This document shows positions 1 through 8,408 of a stretch of 21,124 nucleotides of DNA, piece after piece (within the stretch, counting starts at the first letter, position 1; each line of letters begins with the position of its first letter). The translations under genes were made by a program, and so were the position numbers. Under the pieces are notes generated by a model. It was given only the letters and a program-made list of their open reading frames with translations. It was not told the DNA's origin and did no database searches. The stretch is taken from positions 1 to 21,124 of the forward strand of contig CADDZH010000094.1 of the NCBI GenBank assembly GCA_902812455.1, given 5' to 3'. The stretch is from Chloroflexota bacterium (GTDB lineage Bacteria; Chloroflexota; Ktedonobacteria; Ktedonobacterales; Ktedonobacteraceae).

Positions 1-2
1 GC

Positions 3-1439
3 TTATTGTCCTTTTCGTCTTCGATAGGCTGCAATGAAATCCGCGTACCAGCGGCCACTGTCTTTGATGATGCGCTGCTGTGTAGGATAATCAACGTAGA
101 CCAGGCCGAAGCGCTTGCGGTAGCCCTCGGCCCACTCAAAGTTGTCCAGGAAGGACCAGACGAAGTAGCCTTTGATTGGCACGCCCTGGCCTAAGACCTG
201 GGCGACAGTTTGAATGTGCGCTCGCAGGTAGTTTATGCGCTGCTGGTCATGGATGTTGTCCTTGCCGTCCCAGTGATCGTTGAAAGCGGCACCACTTTCG
301 GTGACAACCATAGCCTTCAGAGCGTATTCGCGGTATAAGCGCGTCAGGATATTGGCCAGTCCCTCGGGGAAGACCTCCCAGCCCATTTCAGTGTAGGATG
401 CGCCATGCACGCGTTCAACGATTTCATAGCCCTCGGCAGGCTCCCTGTCTTCCGCTACGGCCTCGCTATCTGTGTGGCCTCGCACAAGCCAGCGCGAGTA
501 GTAGTTGACGCCGAGAAAGTCAAGAGGGGTGGAGATAATGGCAAAATCATCTTCATGAATGGGCGGAGGCGTCACCCCTAGATCGCTAAAAAGATCGTCC
601 GGGTAGCGCCCGCGAAAGAGCGGATCCAGGAACCAGCGATTCCGGAAGGTATCGGCACGTTTGACTGCAAGCAGTGTTTCGGGGCGATTATCAGTGGCGT
701 AGACAGGGTAGAAGTCAAGGGCAATACCTACCTGCGCCTGGGTGCTCGATTGATCGCGGGACAGTGCGCGCAGGCGTGGGACAGAGAGACCGTGCGCGAG
801 CAGGAGGTGGTGGCCAGCAGTTACGGCCAGTTGTTTATCACGGATGCCAGGAGCATGGATGCCCTGGGCGTAGCCCAGGTAGGCGCTGCACCAGGGTTCA
901 TTCTGTGTGAGCCACCAGTGCACGCGATCTCCCAGGCGCCTTGCTACCACCTCGGCAAAGTCGGCAAAAGCGTAGGCTGTATCACGCACAAGCCAGCCTC
1001 CGCGATTCTGCAAGACCAGAGGAAGGTCCCAGTGATAGAGGGTGGCCAGGGGCTGAATGCCGTGTGCAAGTAGAGCATCGACCAGGCGGTCGTAAAAATC
1101 CAGGCCGCGTTTATTCACGGCACCTGTGCCTTGTGGCAGGATACGCGGCCAGGAGAGCGAGAAGCGATAGGCGTTCAGGTTGAGTTCGGCCATCAGCGCA
1201 ACATCTTCTTGCATATGGTGATAATGATCTGCCGCTATCTCGCCTGTCTGGCCCTGGTATGTAGCTCCCGGCAGGGCGGCGAACTGATCCCACACAGAAG
1301 GGGCACGCCCATCTTCACGCACCGCTCCCTCTATCTGGTAAGATGAGGTAGCGGCCCCCCACAGAAAGCCAGCGGGAAAGGCAGCAGCCAGTTCAGCATC
1401 TATCAATCGTTGTGCCTGCTGATCGCTGGAAATGCTCAT
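3..1439 (-). CDS. bglB: GH1 family beta-glucosidase
   Basis: A complete 478-residue protein, the normal length for glycoside hydrolase family 1. These are retaining enzymes that release glucose from cellobiose and other beta-glucosides. Visible are the N-terminal GFLWGAATSSYQIEG block (24-38), the acid/base motif TQNEPW (E181), the NYYSRW segment near 312 and the nucleophile loop VVTESGAAF (E381). The C-terminal block contains WSFLDNFEWAEGY. The nucleophile loop has Ser where most family members have Asn (TENG). There is no signal peptide, so it should act in the cytoplasm on imported oligosaccharide. The ATG has a GAAGGAG ribosome site at 1445-1451. It starts 16 bases after the permease C stop and is the last gene of the importer operon. 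The exact substrate (cellobiose, laminaribiose or plant glucosides) cannot be read from the sequence. Confidence 0.95.
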   Translation of the reverse strand: MSISSDQQAQRLIDAELAAAFPAGFLWGAATSSYQIEGAVREDGRAPSVWDQFAALPGATYQGQTGEIAADHYHHMQEDVALMAELNLNAYRFSLSWPRILPQGTGAVNKRGLDFYDRLVDALLAHGIQPLATLYHWDLPLVLQNRGGWLVRDTAYAFADFAEVVARRLGDRVHWWLTQNEPWCSAYLGYAQGIHAPGIRDKQLAVTAGHHLLLAHGLSVPRLRALSRDQSSTQAQVGIALDFYPVYATDNRPETLLAVKRADTFRNRWFLDPLFRGRYPDDLFSDLGVTPPPIHEDDFAIISTPLDFLGVNYYSRWLVRGHTDSEAVAEDREPAEGYEIVERVHGASYTEMGWEVFPEGLANILTRLYREYALKAMVVTESGAAFNDHWDGKDNIHDQQRINYLRAHIQTVAQVLGQGVPIKGYFVWSFLDNFEWAEGYRKRFGLVYVDYPTQQRIIKDSGRWYADFIAAYRRRKGQ

Positions 1440-1455
1440 ACATGCTCCTTCTCAA

Positions 1456-2409
1456 TTATCGTAATTTCCGTTTAAGGGCTTTTGGTAATTTTTCACGACG
1501 CAGGCGGGGATTTGCAAGCTCATCTATGCCGAAGTTGATAAATGTTAAGCCTGCGCAGAGTATGGCTACACATAATCCGGCCGGGACGAAAAGCCACCAT
1601 TGCCCCGCCGGCAGGGCCGAGTCAGTCTCTGCCCAGAACAAGATCACTCCCCAGCTAGCCCTGGATACATCTCCAAGCCCAAGAAACTCCAGGGCGACCT
1701 CGGCGCCTATTGTGTAAACAAACGTGCCAATAAAGGTGGAAGTCACCAGCGCAATTTCATTCGGCAGTATTTCAGCGAAAATGATACGAAAAGAGGTCTC
1801 GCCATTGGCCCGCGCGGCTGCCACGAAGTCGCGCTCTTTCAATGAGAGCGTCTGGGCGCGTAAAACCCGCGCTCCATAGCTCCAGGATGTAAAGAGCAAA
1901 ACAAACATGATCACAAATTCATTCTTATTAAAACCGCCGGCAGTAGCTAAAGATGCCAGCACAATAGCCAGAGGCAGGCCTGGCAAAACCAGGAAAACGT
2001 TAATGAACAGGGAAAGCACCTCATCGATGAGGCCACCAAAATAGCCAGCAGTCAGGCCAAAAAGAACCTGCAATACAGTAGAGCCAACGGCCGCACCAAA
2101 GCCAATCAATAAAGAAACCCGCGCACCGTAAACGATCTGGGCGAAAAGATCCTGACCCAATCCCGTTGTGCCTAGAATGTGCGCCGGTGAGGGAGGATGC
2201 GCGCCATTCACAACAGTTGCATTGGGATTATAAGGCGTCAGGAGCGGTGCTGCAACAGCTATCAGCACAAAAAAGGCCACAATGCCCAGACCAACAGAGA
2301 TTTTGGGATTGGACGTTATGAAGCTCAGCACGCTCTTCCCACGTCCTCTTGCTCTATTCAGAATACTGGAGGACTCGATATCCCGATTTGTTAAGCCTGT
2401 TACTTGCAT
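1456..2409 (-). CDS. ABC importer permease, DppC/OppC type
   Basis: A 317-residue inner-membrane permease of the peptide/opine/nickel (family 5) ABC importers. A hydrophilic N-terminus is followed by a first membrane span (about 39-59). Next comes the periplasmic motif HILGTTGLGQDLFAQ (77-91), the counterpart of the usual LGTDxxGRD, then a bundle of further spans. The EAA loop that contacts the ATPase (about 192-220) contains FVAAARANGE. The start is decided by an AAGGAGG site that overlaps the stop of permease B, with only 11 bases between the genes, so the two are translationally linked. No ATPase gene lies in the cluster, so the ATP-binding subunits must come from elsewhere or be shared. 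Given the adjacent beta-glucosidase, an oligosaccharide rather than a peptide substrate is inferred. Confidence 0.93.
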   Translation of the reverse strand: MQVTGLTNRDIESSSILNRARGRGKSVLSFITSNPKISVGLGIVAFFVLIAVAAPLLTPYNPNATVVNGAHPPSPAHILGTTGLGQDLFAQIVYGARVSLLIGFGAAVGSTVLQVLFGLTAGYFGGLIDEVLSLFINVFLVLPGLPLAIVLASLATAGGFNKNEFVIMFVLLFTSWSYGARVLRAQTLSLKERDFVAAARANGETSFRIIFAEILPNEIALVTSTFIGTFVYTIGAEVALEFLGLGDVSRASWGVILFWAETDSALPAGQWWLFVPAGLCVAILCAGLTFINFGIDELANPRLRREKLPKALKRKLR

Positions 2410-2420
2410 CCTTTACCTCC

Positions 2421-3410
2421 TTAGCTCCTCCCCTGCCGCACACGTGGATCAAAGAGCACATAGATCAGATCGGAGAAGAAATTTGCCATAAGGACGGCGA
2501 GCGCGATCACCAGAAAGCATCCCTCAACCAGAGCGTAATCGTCATTTTGCACGGCCTGATATAGTGCGAAGCCGATCCCAGGATAGTTGAAGACCATTTC
2601 TGTGAGCAGGGAGCCGCTGACCACTAGGCCCAATGAGATAGAGAAGCTGGTAATACTGGGCAAAACCGCGTTGCGAGCTGCATAATGAAACATCACACGC
2701 CTTTCAGGCAGGCCCTTGGCTTCCGCCATCAGGACGTAATCTTCGGAAAGCGTCGTGATCATCGTATTACGCATCGTCAGCACCCAGCCGGCCAGCGAAC
2801 CAATCACCAGCGTGATGACCGGAAGAATGGCATGTTGAATGACGCTCGTGATGAAATCCATGTTCAGGCCTGGGGTCACAGTGAACACATCATAGCCACT
2901 ATCGGTTGGAAAAACGTTCAGGCTCACGGCAAACACGTAAATCAGCGCCAGGGCCATCCAGAAATAGGGGACGGCAGAGAGAAACGTCAGGAATGGGGGC
3001 ACGATCGTATCGTACCAGGAGCCTCGTCTCCAGGCGATCACCACACCGACCAGAGTGCCCATGAGAAAGCTCAAAACGACCGATGTGCCGACCAGGCCTA
3101 TCGTCCAGGGCAAACTTTCCCGCAGGATAACTATGACTGGCGTGGGGAATTGTGAGGATGCGATGCCTAGATTGCCATGCGCCAGGCTGTTCAAATAGTC
3201 GAGGTACTGTGTCCAGATAGGCGCATTGGTCACACCAAATTCCGCCCGCAGCGACGCCAGCAACTGAGGATTCGGGTGCTGTGCCCGGATCTTCGCTATG
3301 TATGCCACGGCAGGATCACCCGGCATCAAGCGCGGGATAATGAAATTGAACGTGACTGCGGCCCAGAGCGCTACCAGGTAGAACCCTGTACGCCTCGCGA
3401 GGTAACGCAT
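2421..3410 (-). CDS. ABC importer permease, DppB/OppB type
   Basis: A 329-residue partner permease of the family 5 ABC importers. It has the typical N-terminal span (about 8-26) followed by PRLMPGDP, a periplasmic loop with HGNLGIASSQ near 78-87, further spans from about 101, and an EAA loop (about 222-254) with YVLMAEAKGLPERRV. It ends in a hydrophobic segment and FDPRVRQGRS. The ATG at 3408-3410 is preceded by AAGGAG seven bases away. It should dimerise with the DppC-type subunit encoded next to it. It is separated from the binding-protein gene by 234 bases of hairpin repeats, which could lower its expression relative to the binding protein. The family is clear; the substrate is inferred from context as a beta-glucoside. 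Confidence 0.93.
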   Translation of the reverse strand: MRYLARRTGFYLVALWAAVTFNFIIPRLMPGDPAVAYIAKIRAQHPNPQLLASLRAEFGVTNAPIWTQYLDYLNSLAHGNLGIASSQFPTPVIVILRESLPWTIGLVGTSVVLSFLMGTLVGVVIAWRRGSWYDTIVPPFLTFLSAVPYFWMALALIYVFAVSLNVFPTDSGYDVFTVTPGLNMDFITSVIQHAILPVITLVIGSLAGWVLTMRNTMITTLSEDYVLMAEAKGLPERRVMFHYAARNAVLPSITSFSISLGLVVSGSLLTEMVFNYPGIGFALYQAVQNDDYALVEGCFLVIALAVLMANFFSDLIYVLFDPRVRQGRS

Positions 3411-3644
3411 TCTCTATCTCCTTGTTTGTAGGGGCCCAATTCATTGCGCCCGTAGAGGTCAGATTCGGTAATACACATAGGAGCCGGACGGGCGACCATA
3501 ATGGAATGGCCTGGCAGGGAGACCACCAGGGTCGCCCCTACCATAGCACGAACCGGCCAGAGCTGCCGTGCCATGGTAGGGGCAGGGCTTGTCCCTGCCC
3601 TGGGGGAGGCTGGCAAGGGCACGATAAATCGGGGGCACTGGCCC
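3411..3644. repeat. Cluster of four GTAGGGGC-type hairpin repeats
   Basis: The spacer between the binding-protein and permease B genes is almost entirely made of short inverted repeats sharing a GTAGGGGC end. Unit 1 is at 3428-3454 (core CAATTCATTG). Unit 2 is at about 3490-3542 (arms GGGCGACC and GGTCGCCC). Unit 3 is at 3571-3602 (GGGCAGGG, a 5-base loop, CCCTGCCC). Unit 4 is at 3617-3648 (core CGATAAATCG), and it runs into the end of the binding-protein gene. Transcribed in the operon, each would form a stable RNA hairpin. No gene or obvious promoter is seen here. Confidence 0.8.
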
Positions 3645-5384
3645 CTACGAGGTCGCCGGCGTCAGATGAAGAACGACGTTCTCGTTATCAGGCGCATTGT
3701 AAGGAGCACCCGAATCATAGGGATTGCTGGCAGAAGGCCAACCCGTCCAGTTCTTCGTCGTGTACTCATCCCAGTAGACGTTGACCGTCAACGGGATAGC
3801 CGGTAACTGGTTCACCATGATGCTCTCTATGCCAGCAATGGCTTGCTTTTGTACATTGACATCAGTGGTCTCCTCGTACTGCGAGAGCAGCTTATCTGTC
3901 TGAGCGGAAAGCCCATCGCTGGTAGTGCCATCCCAGCGCTCGAAATTGGTGCCGGAGATCGTCTTTCCCGGAGGAGCCGAATTAGCGCTGCTCAGCAAAG
4001 CCTGGTAGGCATAGTACGGCGTCGGGCCGCTGTTCGTCCAGCTAATAGCCGCATCGTAATCGCCGGTCGAAATGGCAGTGTAATAAGGAGTGTAGCCGCT
4101 CTCCGAATTCATCGACGCATTGATGCCAGCAGCCCTCAGGTCATTCACGATAAACTGCACGTCCTGATCCCAGTCGTTCCAGCCGTTGACAACATCTATC
4201 GACATCGTGAACTCTTTCCCACTGGAGTCCCGATAGAACCCATCACTTCCCTTGTGGAAACCGGCCTGCTGCAGGTAGCTCTCGGCCTGGCTGGGGCTGT
4301 ACTGGAAGCTCATATTTTGAAACTGTGGGGCGATCCAGTCATTCAGCGTGGGCGTGATGACGGCGGTCGGATTGGCGACCTTGGCGTATTCAGCCACACC
4401 CTGCGGCAATTGATTGCGGTTAATTGCCGCGCTGATGGCTTTGCGCACCAGCAGGTTATTGAATGGCGCCTTTTGTAGGTTCAGGTAAAGCATGACCGTG
4501 TTACTCGCAGCAAACCACTCGTGGTTGTGCGTTGGATCTTTCCCGATATAGGCGGGATCAAGGGCTGGATTCCACCCGCTTCCCATCCAGTCAAGCTCGC
4601 CCTTGATCATATCGGTAATGGCCGTGTTGTTGTCTTTGATCGAGGGCACTTCGATCGTTTGCACCTGCGGCTTAGTGCCCCAGTAATTGGGGTTCCGCTT
4701 GTACACAATCAGTTGCTGGCTGAAGCTGTTGAGCAGGTAGGGGCCGGTGCCTACAGGGTTTTTGTCATTGGCGAACTTCGACGGGTCGCCGTTAACAGTT
4801 GACCAGACATGCTGTGGCACAATGAAGACCTGGTCGCCGATGCGGAAAAGCGCGGTGCTATCCGGGTGCACTAGCGTGAACACGACTGTGCTGCTGTCAG
4901 GCGCTGTCACACTTTTGATGATGGGTATGACCCCGTTCTGGTCAAGAGCAGGGTACTGCTTCATCAGGTTAAAGGTGAACACAACGTCCTGGCTTGTGAA
5001 AGGCTGGCCATCGTTCCATTTCACATTGGGGCGAATAGTGAACGTCAACTGCGTCAAGTCGCTGTTGTACGAATAGCTAGAAGCCAGCCACGGCGTAGCC
5101 TGACCATTATACAGGTTTACGAAATACAGCGTTTCGTACAGGAATCCCTGTGTACCATAGTCACTACCGCCGTTGGTGCTAAAGAACGGGTTGAAGAAAT
5201 CAGGGTTCGTTTGCCCGGGAGCAGAAAGAACACGAAGTGTTGTCGCTCGACTTGTTGTTGTCGTGCTGCCACCACCACCGCAAGCGGCCAGCACAAAAGC
5301 CAGGATAAGTAGGACTGAGAGCAGGTATGCTCCCCTCCTGGTGGTTTTTGCCTTAAACGCTGAGGATAAAATGTTGCGCGTCAT
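3645..5384 (-). CDS. ABC importer solute-binding lipoprotein, SBP family 5
   Basis: A 579-residue extracytoplasmic binding protein of the SBP_bac_5 (oligopeptide/oligosaccharide) family. The N-terminus has a basic segment, a hydrophobic stretch (about 19-34) and the lipobox VLAAC with lipidation at C35, followed by a Gly/Ser/Thr linker. The mature part carries the family's TFTIRPNVKWNDGQPFTSQDVVFTF signature (about 112-136) and GTGPYLL further on. A related family 5 binding protein group imports cellobiose and other beta-glucans in thermophiles, which fits the GH1 gene in this operon. The ATG has a GAGGAGG site. The TAG stop (3645-3647) lies within a GTAGGGGC repeat, so the last residues may differ from those of relatives without the repeat. 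Family assignment is firm and the sugar substrate is inferred. Confidence 0.93.
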   Translation of the reverse strand: MTRNILSSAFKAKTTRRGAYLLSVLLILAFVLAACGGGGSTTTTSRATTLRVLSAPGQTNPDFFNPFFSTNGGSDYGTQGFLYETLYFVNLYNGQATPWLASSYSYNSDLTQLTFTIRPNVKWNDGQPFTSQDVVFTFNLMKQYPALDQNGVIPIIKSVTAPDSSTVVFTLVHPDSTALFRIGDQVFIVPQHVWSTVNGDPSKFANDKNPVGTGPYLLNSFSQQLIVYKRNPNYWGTKPQVQTIEVPSIKDNNTAITDMIKGELDWMGSGWNPALDPAYIGKDPTHNHEWFAASNTVMLYLNLQKAPFNNLLVRKAISAAINRNQLPQGVAEYAKVANPTAVITPTLNDWIAPQFQNMSFQYSPSQAESYLQQAGFHKGSDGFYRDSSGKEFTMSIDVVNGWNDWDQDVQFIVNDLRAAGINASMNSESGYTPYYTAISTGDYDAAISWTNSGPTPYYAYQALLSSANSAPPGKTISGTNFERWDGTTSDGLSAQTDKLLSQYEETTDVNVQKQAIAGIESIMVNQLPAIPLTVNVYWDEYTTKNWTGWPSASNPYDSGAPYNAPDNENVVLHLTPATS

Positions 5385-5413
5385 AGCAAACCTCCTCGAA
5401 AAACTGCTACCTT

Positions 5414-5442
5414 TTCATATAGACAACAGGACGACATGCCAA
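5414..5442 (-). promoter_or_regulatory. Possible promoter for the binding-protein operon
   Basis: On the minus strand TTGGCA (5437-5442), 17 bases, then TATGAA (5414-5419), about 30 bases ahead of the binding-protein ATG. The match is moderate, and TATATG at a 15-base spacing is an overlapping alternative. No copy of the operator array found ahead of lacI is visible here, so this promoter may not answer to the same repressor. Confidence 0.35.
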
Positions 5443-5514
5443 CCTGATGTAAGATTGGTAAAACAACGATAGCTAGAAGACACTCAGACAAGACAACAAT
5501 CAAAAAGGCGCCGG

Positions 5515-5533
5515 GATGAAGTTTTACTTCATC
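5515..5533 (-). terminator. Hairpin at the end of lacI, possible weak terminator
   Basis: A perfect inverted repeat GATGAAGT-TTT-ACTTCATC spans the lacI stop codon (5529-5531). On the transcribed strand it is followed by GGCGCC and a run of five T at about 5502-5506. The T run does not directly follow the stem, so termination may be partial, allowing some read-through from lacI into the importer genes. Confidence 0.35.
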
Positions 5534-6728
5534 GAGATGAGGCCTCTCTATCATTCACGGGCCTGGAATGATAGGAAGCCCCGCAGGACTCACGTACAAC
5601 AAGGGTCGTTGCCAACTGGATGCGAATAGGCTCTCGATCGGGAGCAGAAGGATTGAGATACTTGAAGAGAAGAGGAGATGGCGTGATCTCTTGCAAACGA
5701 GATCCGTTTTCCTCTCCCTCTGCATTATCCTGCCAGGAGAATAGCCCCAGGCTTCTCTGGCTGCTGGTGATAGGACGAGGCATATCGACCAGAGTTAAGA
5801 GCAGTTCGATGGCACATTGCCCCATCTCATAGAAGGGCTGTTTCACCGTAGTAAGAGGTGGGCGCATGTGAGCAGAAGAGGCAATATCGTCGAAACCAAC
5901 GAGGGCCACATTTTCGGGTATGCGCAGGCCGCGCTCTTCGGCAGCAGCCAGAACGCCATAGGCCATATAGTCGCTTGCCGCGAAAATGGCGGTAGGTGGT
6001 TCGGGCAGATCAAAGAGCGCCTCGGCACATGCCCGGCCACTGGGCGGCATGAAATCTCCTTGCAAGACAAGCGCAGGATCGAGAGCCAGGCCGGCTTCTT
6101 GCAATGCATCACAATAGCCCTGATAGCGGTCGTGGGAAACTTGATACTTGAGCGGGCCTTGAATATGGGCAATGCGCCGATGGCCTAGTTGAATCAGGTG
6201 CCGGGTGGCTTCATAAGCCCCCATACGATTGTTGACGCCGATCCACGGGGTATGCTCCGGCGGTAAAGTCTGGTCATCGAGTAACACAACGGGGAATTCT
6301 GGCCTGTGCAATTTTGCCAGGTGCTGAGAGGTTGGGCCAGGGTAGATAGCCAGCAGACCGGAGGTGAGTTTTGTTCCAATGATGCGATCAATGACTTCAC
6401 TATGGTCTTTTTCGTGAAAAACGTCACTGATGCTATAGAGGATAAGCTCGTAGGAGGTTTTCTCTATCACATCACCAACACCACGCATGATTTCTGGAAT
6501 GAGGGGCCAGGTGAGAGAGGGAATCAGGATGCCAATCAATCGAGTACGGCCACCCGCCAGCCCGGAAGCGGCAATATTCGGAGTGTACCTCTGCTCATCC
6601 ATGATGCGCAAGATACGCTCCCGCGTAGCCGGATCTACATCGGGCTTCTGGTTCAACACGCGCGAAACCGTCGCTTTGGATACGCCGGCCAATCGAGCAA
6701 TGTCTTGTATCGTCAGCTTCCCAGCCAT
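5529..6728 (-). CDS. LacI-family transcriptional regulator
   Basis: A 399-residue repressor. The N-terminal helix-turn-helix (about 5-30) reads LTIQDIARLAGVSKATVSRVLN, with the hinge region to about 60. It is followed by a periplasmic-binding-protein-like sensor domain ending in VGFDDIASSAHMRPPLTTVKQP (about 277-298) and LVVRESCG (376-383). The usual length is 330-345; the excess is mainly a polar insert of about 45 residues (about 320-366) just before the last strand, plus a 16-residue tail. It is the first gene of the beta-glucoside locus, so control of the importer and GH1 by a beta-glucoside is inferred. Its own promoter is followed directly by operator-like repeats, indicating autoregulation. 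ATG with AAGGAG upstream. Confidence 0.93.
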   Translation of the reverse strand: MAGKLTIQDIARLAGVSKATVSRVLNQKPDVDPATRERILRIMDEQRYTPNIAASGLAGGRTRLIGILIPSLTWPLIPEIMRGVGDVIEKTSYELILYSISDVFHEKDHSEVIDRIIGTKLTSGLLAIYPGPTSQHLAKLHRPEFPVVLLDDQTLPPEHTPWIGVNNRMGAYEATRHLIQLGHRRIAHIQGPLKYQVSHDRYQGYCDALQEAGLALDPALVLQGDFMPPSGRACAEALFDLPEPPTAIFAASDYMAYGVLAAAEERGLRIPENVALVGFDDIASSAHMRPPLTTVKQPFYEMGQCAIELLLTLVDMPRPITSSQRSLGLFSWQDNAEGEENGSRLQEITPSPLLFKYLNPSAPDREPIRIQLATTLVVRESCGASYHSRPVNDREASSR

Positions 6729-6801
6729 GAGAACTCTCCTTGTGTGCCACCAGCTATTAATCCGGTGACCACCATAGCGAGTTTTTCTATGGAACTGATA
6801 C

Positions 6802-6839
6802 CGAGAACGTTTCCGTAACCGTTTCCGTAATCAGTTACG
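6802..6839. promoter_or_regulatory. LacI-type operator array
   Basis: Three overlapping signals lie between the lacI promoter and gene. First, an imperfect palindrome centred on AACGTT (GAGAACGTTTCC, 6803-6814), matching LacI-family operators that centre on a CG step. Second, the direct repeat CGTTTCCGTAA at 6808-6818 and 6820-6830, 12 bases apart. Third, the perfect inverted repeat CGTAA-TCAG-TTACG at 6826-6839. The array begins at about the predicted transcription start (near 6839) and runs downstream, a position where bound repressor would block initiation or early elongation. Confidence 0.6.
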
Positions 6840-6845
6840 AGAATA

Positions 6846-6873
6846 AGTATACTGATATCTTGAGGTTTGTCAA
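6846..6873 (-). promoter_or_regulatory. lacI promoter
   Basis: On the minus strand there is a perfect TTGACA (6868-6873), a 16-base spacer and TATACT (6846-6851). Transcription would begin near 6839, giving a leader of about 110 bases before the lacI ATG and placing the operator array at about +1 to +38. Confidence 0.7.
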
Positions 6874-6914
6874 GGGTTTTTGGCAGAGAAAATTCCCTTT
6901 TTTCCAAACTTATG

Positions 6915-8408
6915 CTAGCGCAGGTTAACCCATACGGTTTTGATTTGTGTATAGGCATCCAGCACGGCATGGCCCATTTCTCGCCCATACCCGCTCTGCT
7001 TGTAGCCACCAAAAGGCGCAGCCGCGTCAAACATGTTATAGGTGTTGACCCAGATGACGCCAGCTTTCAGCGCCGCAGCCATCTTATGGGCCTTTTTCAC
7101 GTCGCTGGTCCATACACCTGCCGCCAGCCCGTAGATCGACTTGTTAGCACGAGCTGCAACTTCTTCTATCTCCTCGAACGGCATGGCCACAACCACCGGG
7201 CCGAAAATCTCCTCCCGGGCAATGGTCATATCGTCGCGCACACGATCAAAAATGGTAGGCTGGACAAAGTACCCCTGGGCCAGGTCTCCCCCTGCTCGCT
7301 CTCCTCCTGTCGTCGGGGTTGCTCCCTCGCGCTTGCCGGTTTCAATATAGCCTGTCACGCGCTCCAGTTGCTGTTCTGAGACCAGCGGCCCCAGATCAGT
7401 GGAGGGGTCAATGCCGGGACCAAGCTTCATCTTGCTGGCAGCATCAGTGAGGCCACTCAAGACCTGGTCGTACACAGATTGGTGGACAAAGAGGCGACTG
7501 CCGGCTGTGCAGACCTCGCCCTGGTTGAAGAAAATCGCGTTGAGGGCGCCGCGCACCGCAAATTTCATGTCGGCATCTGGAAAGATGATGTTGGGAGACT
7601 TGCCGCCTAACTCCAGCGTGACCCTCTTCAAGTTGCCCACGCTGGCTTCCAGGATTTTCTTGCCCACCTCCGTCGAGCCGGTAAAGGCAATCTTGTCCAC
7701 GTCGGGGTGAGCAGCCAGGGCAGCACCTGCCGTTTCACCAAAACCCGGAACGATATTCACCACGCCATCAGGGAAGCCTGCTTCACAAATAAGTTGACCC
7801 AGGCGCAAGGCTGAAAGGGGCGTTTGACTCGCCGGTTTGAGGATGGCTGTGTTGCCACATGCCAGGGCTGGGGCCAGTTTCCACGATGCCATCTGGAGTG
7901 GGAAATTCCAGGGAATGATCTGGCCAACTACTCCAAGCGGTTCGCGCAGGGTATAGGTGAACATGTTCGGAATGGAGACGGGAATGGTATTGCCCTCAAG
8001 TTTTGTGGCCCAGCCGCCAAAATAGCGGAAGTGGTCGGCAGTCAACGGCACGTCGCTGGCTTTTGAGTACTTAATCGGCTTGCCGTTGTCGAGTGTCTCT
8101 AGCCGGGCCAGCTCCTCAGCGTGCTCTTCGATCAGGTCGGCAAGCTTGAGGAGCAGGCGACCGCGTTGTGAAGGAGTAAGTTTGGGCCAGGGGCCGCTCT
8201 CGAATGCCTTACGCGCGGCAGCTACGGCCCTGTTGATATCCTCTTGATCTCCCTCAGCCACTTTTGCCAGCACTTCACCGGTTGATGGATTGATCGTGTC
8301 GAATGTCTTGCCGCTTGCCGCCTCGACCCATTGCCCTCCAATGAGCATCTTCACCGGCTGCTGCTGCAAGAAGGCGCTCTCTACGTTATCTGTTACGTGT
8401 ACGGCCAT
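6915..8408 (-). CDS. NAD(P)-dependent aldehyde dehydrogenase
   Basis: A 497-residue enzyme of the class 1/2-like aldehyde dehydrogenase superfamily, which oxidises aldehydes to acids. The machinery is complete: PWNFP with N168, KPASQTP with K191, the Rossmann-type FTGSTEVGK (242-250), the general base E266 in LELGGKSPN, and catalytic C300 in GEVCTAGSR. The EEIFGPV motif and the C-terminal PFGGYKQSGYGREMG block are also present. There is no signal peptide, so it is cytoplasmic. The ATG is preceded by GAGGAGAGG. It lies 186 bases upstream of lacI on the same strand, but lacI has its own promoter, so co-regulation is uncertain. The substrate cannot be fixed from sequence; betaine-aldehyde, retinal-type and general aliphatic enzymes share these motifs. 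Confidence 0.95.
   Translation of the reverse strand: MAVHVTDNVESAFLQQQPVKMLIGGQWVEAASGKTFDTINPSTGEVLAKVAEGDQEDINRAVAAARKAFESGPWPKLTPSQRGRLLLKLADLIEEHAEELARLETLDNGKPIKYSKASDVPLTADHFRYFGGWATKLEGNTIPVSIPNMFTYTLREPLGVVGQIIPWNFPLQMASWKLAPALACGNTAILKPASQTPLSALRLGQLICEAGFPDGVVNIVPGFGETAGAALAAHPDVDKIAFTGSTEVGKKILEASVGNLKRVTLELGGKSPNIIFPDADMKFAVRGALNAIFFNQGEVCTAGSRLFVHQSVYDQVLSGLTDAASKMKLGPGIDPSTDLGPLVSEQQLERVTGYIETGKREGATPTTGGERAGGDLAQGYFVQPTIFDRVRDDMTIAREEIFGPVVVAMPFEEIEEVAARANKSIYGLAAGVWTSDVKKAHKMAAALKAGVIWVNTYNMFDAAAPFGGYKQSGYGREMGHAVLDAYTQIKTVWVNLR

Noticed and set aside
3571..3602. Rho-independent terminator between the binding-protein and permease genes
   Set aside because: The hairpin is strong but has no T run on either strand, and the same sequence recurs as a dispersed repeat elsewhere.
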